The notes below the pieces were generated by a model. The model made no database searches and was not told the DNA's origin. It was given only the letters and a program-made list of their open reading frames with translations. From a virus: DNA of 20,336 nt. The translations under genes and the position numbers were made by a program. Of this stretch, positions 1 through 7,644 are shown piece after piece (within the stretch, counting starts at the first letter, position 1; each line of letters opens with the position of its first letter). The stretch lies in the IMG/VR virus record IMGVR_UViG_3300020465_001055, positions 1 through 20,336 of that record; one strand, 5' to 3'.

Positions 1-111
1 ATAGCGAGCTTATTGCCTTGTGCAAAATCGTAGCGAGTTTCAGTAAACATGAAAATGTACCGATGAAAAGTGACACTAACATCGGATTAACATAGTTTTG
101 ACATACGTCTA

Positions 112-148
112 CGCTTGGTAGCCATCGAGGGAACAATAGCTACAAGCG
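112..148 (+). other. Bulged 10-bp hairpin
   Basis: CGCTTG (112-117), a bulged G (118) and TAGC (119-122) pair with GCTACAAGCG (139-148). All ten pairs are Watson-Crick. The 16-nt apical loop shows no clear inner stem. It ends one base before the next hairpin begins. Confidence 0.6.
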
Positions 149-149
149 A

Positions 150-192
150 ATGTTATGTGAGAAGAATTGCGTAGCAATTCGAACACAAACAT
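150..192 (+). other. Two-tier hairpin, twin 1
   Basis: The outer stem pairs 150-154 and 156-159 with 184-192, with A155 bulged. After an internal loop (160-163 against 181-183), the inner stem GAATTGC (164-170) pairs perfectly with GCAATTC (174-180) around the loop GTA. This gives 16 Watson-Crick pairs in 43 nt. The left flank overlaps AGCGAAT (145-151) and the right flank overlaps ATGAGCG (191-197), the same motifs as twin 2. Confidence 0.65.
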
Positions 193-220
193 GAGCGACA
201 ATAAGGATAGCGAATAGCGA

Positions 221-260
221 ATATTAATGTGATAAATCACGAAGTGATTGCACATAATAT
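221..260 (+). other. Two-tier hairpin, twin 2
   Basis: The outer stem pairs 221-225 and 227-231 with 251-260, with A226 bulged. An internal loop (232-234 against 250) follows. The inner stem AATCAC (235-240) pairs with GTGATT (244-249) around the loop GAA. It has the same architecture and flanking motifs as twin 1 (AGCGAAT at 216-222, ATGAGCG at 259-265) but a different stem sequence. Confidence 0.65.
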
Positions 261-341
261 GAGCGTAATGAGCGTTCAAATGTTCTCCAATGATGCGTAA
301 ACGCAGCAGCTATGTAGGGTTGTCAAGGGATTTGGCGTACT

Positions 342-480
342 CGCAAGCGCAAGAGGGAGGCGTGGGATAAACGCGCTATGCATGCGCATAGACGCTGGAT
401 AACTGTTGCTAACGCAGAAGACAAAGGGGAACAGGTGAACGCACAAGAGTTGACAAAGGAACGCGTCCCTCTAGCGAGCG
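342..480 (+). other. Long-range interrupted helix enclosing a hairpin
   Basis: Positions 342-363 and 461-480 form 17 pairs in register: 342-344 with 478-480, 348-350 with 474-476, 352-358 with 466-472, and 360-363 with 461-464. They are interrupted by a small internal loop, an A-A mismatch and a G-G mismatch. The enclosed segment contains a hairpin at 373-395 in which CTATGC pairs with GCATAG around ATGC, extended by GCG/CGC across one bulged A. Confidence 0.5.
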
Positions 481-485
481 ATTGA

Positions 486-511
486 TGCGCTAATTAGGAA
501 CTAACTACGCA
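486..511 (+). other. Bulged hairpin with GAA loop
   Basis: TGCG (486-489) pairs with CGCA (508-511). Then follow a bulged C490, the pairs T491-A507 and A492-T506, an A-C mismatch, and TTAG (494-497) with CTAA (501-504) around the loop GAA. Confidence 0.45.
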
Positions 512-578
512 CAATTGCGAGCGCTAAATAACACACACTTAACAGAAACGTTGCGACGCTTAACATCACAGCAACATC

Positions 579-607
579 GGTGCGCTAGAATCGCCCCTTC
601 TTTTTTT
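579..607 (+). terminator. Weak intrinsic-terminator-like element
   Basis: GGTGCG (579-584) pairs with CGCCCC (592-597) with one mismatch over a 7-nt loop. It is followed directly by a T-rich run (598-607). It could end a transcript arriving from the left. The region beyond is also structured, so this may instead be an internal hairpin of a longer RNA. Confidence 0.3.
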
Positions 608-689
608 GTTTGAGAGGTATCGCAACTTGCAGTGGGTGTTTAATGTATAGCGCGGAGAGCAAAAAATTAGCAATTCTCCCCGCGAGACT

Positions 690-762
690 AAATAGGGAAT
701 AACATCGCTTCATAGTGAAAATTCGCGACGTCAAATTCTGTGAAATTTTTTGTTCCCTATTT
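690..762 (+). other. 13-bp inverted repeat around a 47-nt loop
   Basis: AAATAGGGAA (690-699) is perfectly complementary to TTCCCTATTT (753-762). It is extended inward by T700-G752, A701-T751 and A702-T750. The loop contains a small stem, TTCA/TGAA (709-712 and 716-719). It lies 65 nt before the first gene, so it could be the 3' domain of the candidate RNA or a leader element of the gene. Confidence 0.5.
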
Positions 763-826
763 CCCGCGAGGCGCTTACCGGCGAAACCCTAGTAATCAGA
801 GCCGATAGACTTGTAATACGTGGAAT

Positions 827-3775
827 GTGTATCTGAGTCGAATGAACGCTTGGGAACGGTTAATTAATCTGGATCAAAGCAAGATGCAAGATCCAAAAAA
901 TACTTATTTCGGTCAAAAATATCCCGGAACGACGAACGAAAAAAAGAAAACTATTTTTAATGCCTTGCAAAACGCAGCAGGCTCTTTACCGCAATCGTTA
1001 TTTCCGCCGATAACTATAAATAAACCTGTCGATAGTTATCAAATTCCAACTGTTTCTAATACTCAATACGCTCCTGCTAAAAAAATAGCTGCAATCGCTA
1101 CCAGCCCCGGTCAAATGAGACCAACTGCAAAAGTTGCTTTACCTATAGGCAAGATTGTTGTTCCTGAAATGCAGCAAGTTACGCAGAAGAACGCTACAAA
1201 TTTGAAAGCAACAGGAAATCTGCGCTTAACGACGCCTGCTAAAGGTGATTCTTGGGATTTATCTGGTTTTGACACGCTAAATAAGCAATATGGCAAACGA
1301 AATTACGCTGTTACTCCTATTGGACTAGTTCAACAACAACAAACTACTAAATGGCCAGCATCACTTTCTAGTAGAAGGACTGACAAGACAGTACCAGGAG
1401 TAAATCTTGCAATTAATAAACAAAAAACATTACAAAACAGCGAGCAAAAAGGTAACGAATTAGGAACAACAGAGAGTAGATTTGGTCGCAAAGCTGTACC
1501 GCAGTTCGCAAACTATGAATATAAAGGTGCTGTTACTGATTTAAGAAAAAATCCACAAAATAAAAAGTCTCAAAGTTCTTGGTTTAAAAGAACACAAGAT
1601 GTTGCCACACCTGGTCGCTGGGACGGCAATCAGTATATAAAAGCTGTTGAGGATACTGTAGAGCGTAAGGTTTTAACTTCTCCTGCCGGTTCTATCAGCA
1701 GTCAGCGAAGTAGAAGTGGTATACCTGCTCAAAGACCAACATCATTAAATCCAGAGGCGAAAAAAATTCTAGAAGAATATAGAACTGGAATGCAATATGA
1801 AACAGATGTCAGACCAGAAACTAAGGAACAATTAAGAGGTGGAGTAAAAGCCATTAACCCTGCAACTGGAGGCGATTGGACTCAAAACCCAGTTAAAGGT
1901 AAAAGAATTCCATATCTATTTGAAAATAGCCCTAATTACGGCAAAGAGGTTGGAGGAACTAACTATGAAGTTGGTGTTGACATGCTTTATAAAACTGGTG
2001 ATCAAACATATGATGTTCGTCGTGTATATGGTACAGATGCTGCGGGAGTAAAAACAAAGAATCTTGATGCTCGTTTCTTCAGTGAGCAACAAGAGGATAA
2101 GCGATTGGGAACAGCCGCAACAGAAGCAATGGATGCGACTAAAACGCCTCTTATTAGCGGTAAGACTCTTAACAGCATGGTGGAACAAAAATTAGCAAGA
2201 AAAGCGACTCCGGCTGACATGACAGCTACAGGTCCTAGCGGAAAACTGAAATACGAGAACAATAGAGGTCAATTGAATATCGGTGGAGTAAGAACTGACT
2301 TACAAGGATTCATAAGAGGCACAAAAGATCCCGATACAGGTGATTATTCTAAAATCCCTGTTTACATATATCGCAACGATAAAGATCCTGCCAAAAGACT
2401 ATACAGACAAGGAGTACCTACTAATAGAGATCTAGACGAGATGAGGAGGATATTGGCTGATCCTCGTAGAGAAACTAGCGTCAATCAATTAATAACAAAT
2501 GCGTCAAGAGAAAGAGGTAAACCAGTGGAAAGAGGGTTTACTCCTTTCTTAAACAGAGAAGATGTGTATGGCAAGGTCGGAGGAATTAGAAAGGGTTATG
2601 AAAATCCTACAAAATTCGCTCTTCCTCCTAAAGGACCACAAAATCCATACGGTGTAACAGAAGCTCAGTTAACGAGAGATTACAGCGAAGCTATAGGGAT
2701 TCTTCAGACACAACATAGAGCAGACAATAGATTCCCGATGACTAGCCAACATTCTTTGGCTGAAAGTTATAGACGTGTTCTTGCAAGTGCTGCAGCAAGT
2801 GGCGCAATGGTTGGTGCTCCTAGTCAGGCGGTTTCAGATTACATGAGATCTTCAAATGTCCAAAGAGTTGTAGAAGCTGGAGGACGACAGTTAAGACATG
2901 CAATGATTCAAGCGAAAGCTCAAGGTCAGGTATTTAATACAGATCAATTAATAGCAGCGTCCAACGCTATTGGATCAAAAATAGGAGTTAGTGGTAACGC
3001 TATTATCAACGCTGCGACTGCAAATGTTGCTATGGGTCCAAACAGAGAAGTCAATATGTTCCAAGAGCCTTATGGTTACGATCCACTTCTACCGAAGAAT
3101 CAGCAAGGTTCAACTCCATTCACTAATAAGAAACAATTAAGAGACAGAGAAGCTTTAGCGGCCTTACTTTCTCGCGATCAAAATTTATTAGATGATGAAG
3201 AAATAGCGGTAAGAGATTCTATTGTTAACAAGGTAAGAAATAAGCCTTTAGATGAATCCGAGATTTACGCATTAAGTTACGAAGACAGAGGAACTAGTGA
3301 AGATGGGGTAAAAGGGTACAGAGTGATAGATGATGATGAGTACAGAAAAGCAATCGCTGCAAGTCCTGATATATATCTAGATGTTGACAATATTGCTAGA
3401 CGCTCTCCTCAAGCACCTGTTACTCAAGATAATTTCCTTAGAACTTCCGTTGGTGGTCCAACGATCTTGACTACTGGTGATATCCCTGCTCAAGCCGCCG
3501 CACTACGAGCTCGGTACAACGCTGATCCTCGAATAACTCTTGGACAAGAAGCTCATAATGATCCTCGAGTCTTGCAAGCTGGTGTAGATGGTGCTTCACT
3601 AAATGCACCTGCTAAACAAACAGCCCCTGTTCCTTATATGGATTACAGAAACGTCGCTGCTGCTTTAGGTGCTGGCAACGAAGGAAATATATCTGATGAA
3701 GCTTTCCTAAGACAGCGGAGAGCCGAAGCTATTATCGCTCAAAGAATTGCTGCCAGAAATAGAATGAGAGTATGA
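827..3775 (+). CDS. Large hypothetical protein, probable virion component
   Basis: This is a 982-residue protein I do not recognise. The first ~330 residues are Gln/Lys/Pro-rich and look disordered. The middle (about 330-620) has Gly/Asp/Tyr-rich segments typical of beta-structured proteins. Residues about 640-760 are Ala-rich and probably helical, and the last ~200 are acidic and Arg-rich. No signal peptide or clear membrane helix is seen. The GTG at 827 is the longest start; the ATG at 842 (residue 6, MNAWERL) is equally possible and neither has a good ribosome site. It overlaps the next gene by 4 nt (ATGA). Size, position at the head of a virion-type gene run and mixed composition suggest a structural or internal virion protein, which is inference only. 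Confidence 0.8.
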   Translation: MYLSRMNAWERLINLDQSKMQDPKNTYFGQKYPGTTNEKKKTIFNALQNAAGSLPQSLFPPITINKPVDSYQIPTVSNTQYAPAKKIAAIATSPGQMRPTAKVALPIGKIVVPEMQQVTQKNATNLKATGNLRLTTPAKGDSWDLSGFDTLNKQYGKRNYAVTPIGLVQQQQTTKWPASLSSRRTDKTVPGVNLAINKQKTLQNSEQKGNELGTTESRFGRKAVPQFANYEYKGAVTDLRKNPQNKKSQSSWFKRTQDVATPGRWDGNQYIKAVEDTVERKVLTSPAGSISSQRSRSGIPAQRPTSLNPEAKKILEEYRTGMQYETDVRPETKEQLRGGVKAINPATGGDWTQNPVKGKRIPYLFENSPNYGKEVGGTNYEVGVDMLYKTGDQTYDVRRVYGTDAAGVKTKNLDARFFSEQQEDKRLGTAATEAMDATKTPLISGKTLNSMVEQKLARKATPADMTATGPSGKLKYENNRGQLNIGGVRTDLQGFIRGTKDPDTGDYSKIPVYIYRNDKDPAKRLYRQGVPTNRDLDEMRRILADPRRETSVNQLITNASRERGKPVERGFTPFLNREDVYGKVGGIRKGYENPTKFALPPKGPQNPYGVTEAQLTRDYSEAIGILQTQHRADNRFPMTSQHSLAESYRRVLASAAASGAMVGAPSQAVSDYMRSSNVQRVVEAGGRQLRHAMIQAKAQGQVFNTDQLIAASNAIGSKIGVSGNAIINAATANVAMGPNREVNMFQEPYGYDPLLPKNQQGSTPFTNKKQLRDREALAALLSRDQNLLDDEEIAVRDSIVNKVRNKPLDESEIYALSYEDRGTSEDGVKGYRVIDDDEYRKAIAASPDIYLDVDNIARRSPQAPVTQDNFLRTSVGGPTILTTGDIPAQAAALRARYNADPRITLGQEAHNDPRVLQAGVDGASLNAPAKQTAPVPYMDYRNVAAALGAGNEGNISDEAFLRQRRAEAIIAQRIAARNRMRV

Positions 3776-3987
3776 AAGAGTATTTAGTTGCCATCACTCC
3801 TGAAGACATGAGGAGGCATACTGAACAAGGTTATGCATTGTTGGGAGCTATTACAAATGAAAAGGGTTTTGACCCAGTTGCTGTAGTAATGTTATCGACA
3901 TTGATCTTTAATACTCATACATGGATCTTCCACGCATTTGTACTTAAGAACGGCACCGTGCATGGTATAGAATTAAGAGATGAATAA
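3772..3987 (+). CDS. Small hypothetical protein (71 aa)
   Basis: The ATG overlaps the upstream stop as ATGA, so the gene is probably translationally coupled to the 982-residue gene. A purine-rich GAGAG lies just upstream. The product starts MKEYLVAITPEDMRRH and has a hydrophobic central part (about residues 36-57) with two His and one Trp. It resembles a small compact alpha/beta protein more than a membrane protein, but one short membrane helix cannot be excluded. Family unknown. Confidence 0.6.
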   Translation: MKEYLVAITPEDMRRHTEQGYALLGAITNEKGFDPVAVVMLSTLIFNTHTWIFHAFVLKNGTVHGIELRDE

Positions 3988-4084
3988 ATCTTGCGATACC
4001 AAAAAAGGTAGCTGTGGTTGCGACAAATGCAATCATGAGGAAGCCAAAGAAAGGGCTATGACTTACCAAAGAAATAAATCTTAA
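3980..4084 (+). CDS. Tiny Cys-rich protein (34 aa), possible metal binder
   Basis: This short frame starts at ATG 3980, overlaps the end of the 71-residue gene by 8 nt, and ends at TAA 4082-4084. It encodes a 34-residue hydrophilic peptide with four cysteines at positions 5, 12, 14 and 17 and His19. The core GSCGCDKCNH (C-x-C-x2-C-x-H) resembles a small zinc or other metal knuckle. The coupled start, the Cys/His spacing and the lack of any other gene here support it. The small size leaves real doubt. Confidence 0.45.
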   Translation: MNKSCDTKKGSCGCDKCNHEEAKERAMTYQRNKS

Positions 4085-4130
4085 GTTCCTAGAATAGTTA
4101 ATATAGATAATGAAAGGTATCCAGTAAGAC

Positions 4131-4469
4131 GTGGCTTTTAAGTTAAACAGAGATCCTGGATTTACTAGAGACGCTCTGAATGATATCGTCGGTGCTGAAG
4201 GTCGTGGAACTTTAGCTGGATTAGAACCAAAAGAACGTAATGTAGATTTTACATATAAAGCAGGTGCCGCAGAGAAAAAAGTTGATGTGGCTCCACCATG
4301 GGAAGAAGGAGTAGGAGGGAGAGAATTTGGTGCTAAAGCTAATGATATGAATCATCCAATTCAGGAAAATTTAACGCAATTTGTTCAAAAACTTCAACAA
4401 GGACCATTCCCTCTGTATCCCCCTGAAACAGATCGGATGGCTGGAGAACAAGGACCACCAATCGCATAA
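4131..4469 (+). CDS. Hypothetical protein (112 aa), likely virion-associated
   Basis: The GTG at 4131 is the only plausible start, since an in-frame stop (TAA 4125-4127) lies two codons upstream and the next Met is far inside. The Shine-Dalgarno site is poor. The product is hydrophilic and charged, with conserved-looking Pro/Gly segments near the C-terminus (PPWEEG, FPLYPPETD). No membrane helix or known motif is seen. The stop overlaps the next start by one base (TAATG), which implies coupling in an operon with the hydrophobic protein that follows. Confidence 0.65.
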   Translation: MAFKLNRDPGFTRDALNDIVGAEGRGTLAGLEPKERNVDFTYKAGAAEKKVDVAPPWEEGVGGREFGAKANDMNHPIQENLTQFVQKLQQGPFPLYPPETDRMAGEQGPPIA

Positions 4470-5038
4470 TGGCTAGAAGATACGCAACTAAAGCACTTGC
4501 CAAACAAATAGGTAAGTTCATGAAAGGATGGGGTAAAGACCTTCTTCCTGGAGTACCTGGCCAAGGATTAGGTCGAACAATGGCCGAGACTGCTATTTGG
4601 TTTGGTCCTGACATCTTGTTATGGCCTTCGATTTCAGCAAGTATGCTCCCTCCGGGGACGTCAGCAGCTGATAGAGCTAAAGTTTTCATGCAAGACGCGG
4701 GTATAAATGTTGGTGCTTCGCTAATAGGCCAGTCCGGTGGTATTGGGCTTGCACGAGCTTTAGGTAAAGGGAAGGGAACTGGTACGTTTACAACCTTGAA
4801 AACGGTAGGAGACATGGCGGCTGCCCCTTTAAATATGGGAGTAAGAAGACCAACAGAAACAAAGATCTATAACGAGCTAGCTGCTCAGCAAGAACAGGCT
4901 TTGATTGATCAAATCAGAGCAGAAGAGCAGATGAAAGCTCAAAAATATTTAGAGGCTTTCCTGAGTGGAGGTGCTTCTTACCGTAAAGAAGATGTTCTTC
5001 GTTCTCAGCTTGGACTTCCTTGGGGAGGAATGACTTAA
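4469..5038 (+). CDS. Hypothetical amphipathic protein (189 aa), candidate internal virion protein
   Basis: The N-terminal ~25 residues are strongly basic and amphipathic (MARRYATKALAKQIGKFMKGW). A Gly/Ala-rich moderately hydrophobic region follows (about 40-120), then a Gln/Glu/Ala-rich probable helix or coiled coil (about 135-165). No enzyme motif is visible. The start overlaps the previous stop by one base, and the next gene begins directly after its stop. Basic amphipathic plus hydrophobic stretches in a run of similar genes suggest a protein that is packaged in the capsid or interacts with membranes. This is inference; the family is not recognised. Confidence 0.7.
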   Translation: MARRYATKALAKQIGKFMKGWGKDLLPGVPGQGLGRTMAETAIWFGPDILLWPSISASMLPPGTSAADRAKVFMQDAGINVGASLIGQSGGIGLARALGKGKGTGTFTTLKTVGDMAAAPLNMGVRRPTETKIYNELAAQQEQALIDQIRAEEQMKAQKYLEAFLSGGASYRKEDVLRSQLGLPWGGMT

Positions 5039-6442
5039 ATGGCTGAAGGTTTTCTAAAAGATCCAAGTTGGGAAGAGCTTCTAGACATCTATAGACGTTC
5101 TTTTGAGGCGAATCCAAGGAATTATGCGGATTATCGCAGAAAAGCAACGGGATACGAGAATACTCCTCTGATGGATATGGGACAAGGCTCCCAAACATGG
5201 AATTATTTAAGGCAAGCTCTACCTGAAAACGTAGGATCTATGCAATGGTTCCAAAATCAGGCAAGAAATATTCAATCTGCTAATAATTCGCCTAAATGGA
5301 GGAGAACATTAGCTACTAATGCGATGGATGCGGTATCCAACGTGCCATTAGGTGGTTATACGGCGGAAGAAAGACTGAAATATCAACAAGCTCGTGCAGA
5401 TGATCTTGATGTTAGAACAAAAACAGTTGATTTCACTCAAGTCTTAGACCCTAATAGCTTAGGTGCTGATAGTTCTAAAGCAAAATGGGTTCCTATAGGA
5501 GATAGTGCCAGAGCTAGGGCTGCTCAAGCTGCAGGAGTTGTTTCGGCTGATATAGCTACAGATGGTGCTCGTAATATTTGGTGGTTCTTAAATGCACCTC
5601 AGGCTGTGGCATCTATGGCAGCTTTAAGCGCTTTACATCATGGTCAAAAAGGGTCAGAGGATGTAGTAAGAGCTAAAGGTATTCCACAAGAAAACGTACA
5701 GGTTCCCACGATGAAAAGACGTGGATATAGACTAGCTGCAACTCTACCTTCGGTCATCGCGATGTCTGCGGCTGTAGGGAATATCGGAAGGAAGTCAGGT
5801 TATAAGCAAGTTGTCCCTAGTGCTGAAGATCCTCGTCAAACTGCTGATCCATGGCAGGAAGCATTAAGTCGGTACTTCTTAGGTAGAACAGGACGTTTAC
5901 TCCCTTATAAAGAATTTTCTAGAGAAAGACCTGATGTTTCTCCTGATGAATACAGAAGATATAAAGCATATAGTTTTGATCAAAAAACTGATTTAAATCC
6001 GTTAGATGGTGATTTTAATATTCTGGGAGCACTAAGAGGAACGACTCAGGGGATCCATGGACCAGAAGTTAATTTCATGGGTAAGAGTATTCCTATTGGA
6101 ACTGGAGTCTTACCTGTGGCAGCTGGTGTTATAGGGGCTCGCATGGGAACCAAGAAAGCCATGAAGAGATTAGTAGATAAAGGGGGTGGTTTTGATCAAC
6201 TTAATAAACAAAAAGAACTTATAAAAACAGCAGAAGAAAGATACAAAGCCAAGAATTTCAAGACTGAAGCAGATAAGGTTGCTGCTGACGATTGGATCGC
6301 TAAGCAGCAAATGATTGCAGATGAGATAGATTCTCGGAACCAACGTGAAATCTTAAAACAAGCATTACTTTATAGCGGAACAGGTGTAACAGGTGCTGCT
6401 CTTGTAGGAGAAGGGGTTGAGCAAATAAGGAGGGCAGACTAA
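5039..6442 (+). CDS. Hypothetical protein with hydrophobic segments (467 aa), candidate internal virion protein
   Basis: A good ribosome site (GGGGAGGA, 5022-5029) precedes the ATG. The N-terminal third is soluble, rich in Arg, Tyr and Trp. Later come several hydrophobic Ala/Gly-rich stretches that could span or insert in a membrane: around NAPQAVASMAALSALHH, LPSVIAMSAAVGNIG, IGTGVLPVAAGVIG and the last ~30 residues (GTGVTGAALVGEG). Between them are basic and charged helices, including a Lys/Glu/Gln-rich one near residues 395-440. That pattern fits phage internal or ejection proteins. No lytic-enzyme motif was found. The gene is coupled by one base to the next. Confidence 0.75.
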   Translation: MAEGFLKDPSWEELLDIYRRSFEANPRNYADYRRKATGYENTPLMDMGQGSQTWNYLRQALPENVGSMQWFQNQARNIQSANNSPKWRRTLATNAMDAVSNVPLGGYTAEERLKYQQARADDLDVRTKTVDFTQVLDPNSLGADSSKAKWVPIGDSARARAAQAAGVVSADIATDGARNIWWFLNAPQAVASMAALSALHHGQKGSEDVVRAKGIPQENVQVPTMKRRGYRLAATLPSVIAMSAAVGNIGRKSGYKQVVPSAEDPRQTADPWQEALSRYFLGRTGRLLPYKEFSRERPDVSPDEYRRYKAYSFDQKTDLNPLDGDFNILGALRGTTQGIHGPEVNFMGKSIPIGTGVLPVAAGVIGARMGTKKAMKRLVDKGGGFDQLNKQKELIKTAEERYKAKNFKTEADKVAADDWIAKQQMIADEIDSRNQREILKQALLYSGTGVTGAALVGEGVEQIRRAD

Positions 6443-7140
6443 TGGCTGGATTATTCTCTGATCATGGAGTAAAAGACTCTGTAAATGCGGTCGCAAAAGA
6501 GAAACAGTACGAGGCATTAGCAAGAGCTAAAGCATTCGAATTAGAACGTAAAAAAGTTATGGGAGAAAAAGCAATTGATGCAAGTTTAAAGTCAGGTCAA
6601 TTACAAGCGGATGCAACTAAATATGCTGGCACAATGAAATTATTAGGTAGTGTCGTTGGTGCAGCGACTAGTGTTATTGGTCAAACAGGTGCTTATAAAA
6701 AATGGGCTGGTAATAACTTTGGACCAAACAAGTATTCAGATGTTGCTGGATACGCAACAGATCATGGCATTTCTTACAACCAAGCTGACAATATATTGAA
6801 TGGGGCTGGTACTACTTGGAATACTGGCCAATCGCTGAGCTCATGGTCTCCTGCGACGTCTAGTGTTTTCTCTAACAGTATGAATAATTCGAATTTAGTT
6901 AATTCGGTTAGTTTTTACAACACAGACGGAGACTACATAGGGCATACTTACCCAGGTACAGATATTGACGCATTTAATACAAGTTCATTTAATCCCAGTG
7001 GTAATTATTACAACTTTAATAATTCCGGTTCTTTCAATGATTACTTCAGCAACTCTGCCTTGAGTAATTCTTACGCAAATAATAACTTATACAATGATGG
7101 TGGGTTGCTTATTAAAACAAACAAGGCTTTTGCTTTTTGA
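6442..7140 (+). CDS. Hypothetical protein with Asn/Ser-rich tail (232 aa)
   Basis: It is preceded by the best Shine-Dalgarno sequence in the window (AAGGAGGG, 6427-6434) and overlaps the upstream stop by one base. Residues 1-60 are charged helix (MAGLFSDHGVKDSVNAV...). A short hydrophobic Gly/Ala segment follows (about 62-80, LLGSVVGAATSVIG). The C-terminal ~130 residues are very rich in Asn, Ser, Tyr and Gly with almost no charge. A low-complexity N/S/Y-rich tail of this kind is seen in some phage structural proteins. Function unknown. Confidence 0.7.
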   Translation: MAGLFSDHGVKDSVNAVAKEKQYEALARAKAFELERKKVMGEKAIDASLKSGQLQADATKYAGTMKLLGSVVGAATSVIGQTGAYKKWAGNNFGPNKYSDVAGYATDHGISYNQADNILNGAGTTWNTGQSLSSWSPATSSVFSNSMNNSNLVNSVSFYNTDGDYIGHTYPGTDIDAFNTSSFNPSGNYYNFNNSGSFNDYFSNSALSNSYANNNLYNDGGLLIKTNKAFAF

Positions 7141-7143
7141 TCC

Positions 7144-7602
7144 ATGCTTAAAACAGACGTTACTTATAAACTCAATACAGATGATGAGATCACTGATGCT
7201 CTAGATCAGTACACATCTAATAGAGATAGAGCGATTGAAGGCCCTGAACCTAAGGACTTTGGGGTTCCAACCGTTGGTAGTCAGGCTAAATCGTATCTAG
7301 CGTCTCAGAGTAATGCTGGCCCGTTAGGTAAATATGCCGTAGAATTTGCTGGTTTTCAAAAACCTTTAGAGAGTGTTGAGGCAACGGTAGGACGAGATAT
7401 AAATAAAAACCTTGAGGCACAAAGAGATCAGCTTTTAGGACAAGGTATAAACATGGTGGAACAGAAACATGCAGAAGAGATGGAAGGCAAAAGATTACAA
7501 GCTCAAATAGACATTGCGCAGATGGGTGCTTCTGCAACAAAAAGTGCTGCAACCAAAGGTTTAATAGGTAGTGTGATTGTTGGTGGCGCTATCTTGTTTT
7601 AA
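7144..7602 (+). CDS. Hypothetical protein with C-terminal hydrophobic anchor (152 aa)
   Basis: It begins 3 nt after the preceding stop. The body is soluble. Residues about 85-125 are a Gln/Glu-rich probable coiled coil, and the last 15 residues (GLIGSVIVGGAILF) are hydrophobic and Gly-rich, like a tail anchor or membrane-active peptide. It shares with its neighbours the pattern of charged helix plus short Gly/Ala hydrophobic patch, suggesting one functional group of virion proteins. A T-run follows the stop (7603-7609), but I see no GC hairpin before it, so no terminator is called. Confidence 0.7.
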   Translation: MLKTDVTYKLNTDDEITDALDQYTSNRDRAIEGPEPKDFGVPTVGSQAKSYLASQSNAGPLGKYAVEFAGFQKPLESVEATVGRDINKNLEAQRDQLLGQGINMVEQKHAEEMEGKRLQAQIDIAQMGASATKSAATKGLIGSVIVGGAILF

Positions 7603-7644
7603 TTTTTTTCTTCGATAGAATAACGAGCAGCGTAGGGGAAATTT

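Larger units (their letters stand above)
1..790 (+). ncRNA. Candidate large structured noncoding RNA (boundaries approximate)
   Basis: This 826-nt stretch has no credible reading frame but is dense in base-pairing. Seen directly: bulged hairpins at 60-85, 112-148, 150-192, 221-260, 373-395, 486-511 and 651-684; a long interrupted helix pairing 342-363 with 461-480; and a 13-pair helix joining 690-702 to 750-762. Many stems have one-base bulges, small internal loops and 3-nt loops. That suits folded RNA better than DNA palindromes. Short motifs recur: AGCGAAT at 145, 209 and 216; ATGAGCG at 191, 259 and 268; TAGCGAG at 2, 31 and 472. Phages are known to carry giant ornate RNAs of this size (GOLLD and ROOL classes), but I cannot assign this one to a class. 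The strand is inferred from the direction of the flanking genes and a U-run at 598-607. The 5' end may lie left of the window. An origin or packaging site is the alternative. Confidence 0.5.

Noticed and set aside
320-456. Possible pseudoknot pairing TTGTCAA (320-326) with TTGACAA (450-456)
   Set aside because: A 7-bp match over this distance is expected by chance several times in a region this size, and it conflicts topologically with the better 342-480 helix.
1-607. CRISPR array suggested by recurring GCGA motifs
   Set aside because: The repeats are only 7 nt, irregularly spaced, and there are no uniform spacers or cas genes.
1-826. tRNA gene in the noncoding region
   Set aside because: No T-arm with the usual GTTCRANNC loop flanked by a 5-bp stem, and no cloverleaf, could be assembled; GTTCAAATG at 274 lacks the stem.
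4339-4815. 158-codon - strand open frame
   Set aside because: It lies opposite two coupled + strand genes, has implausible Pro/Leu/Ser composition and no start signal; it is a shadow frame.
7603-7620. Intrinsic terminator at the T-run after the 152-residue gene
   Set aside because: No G-C-rich hairpin precedes the T-run.
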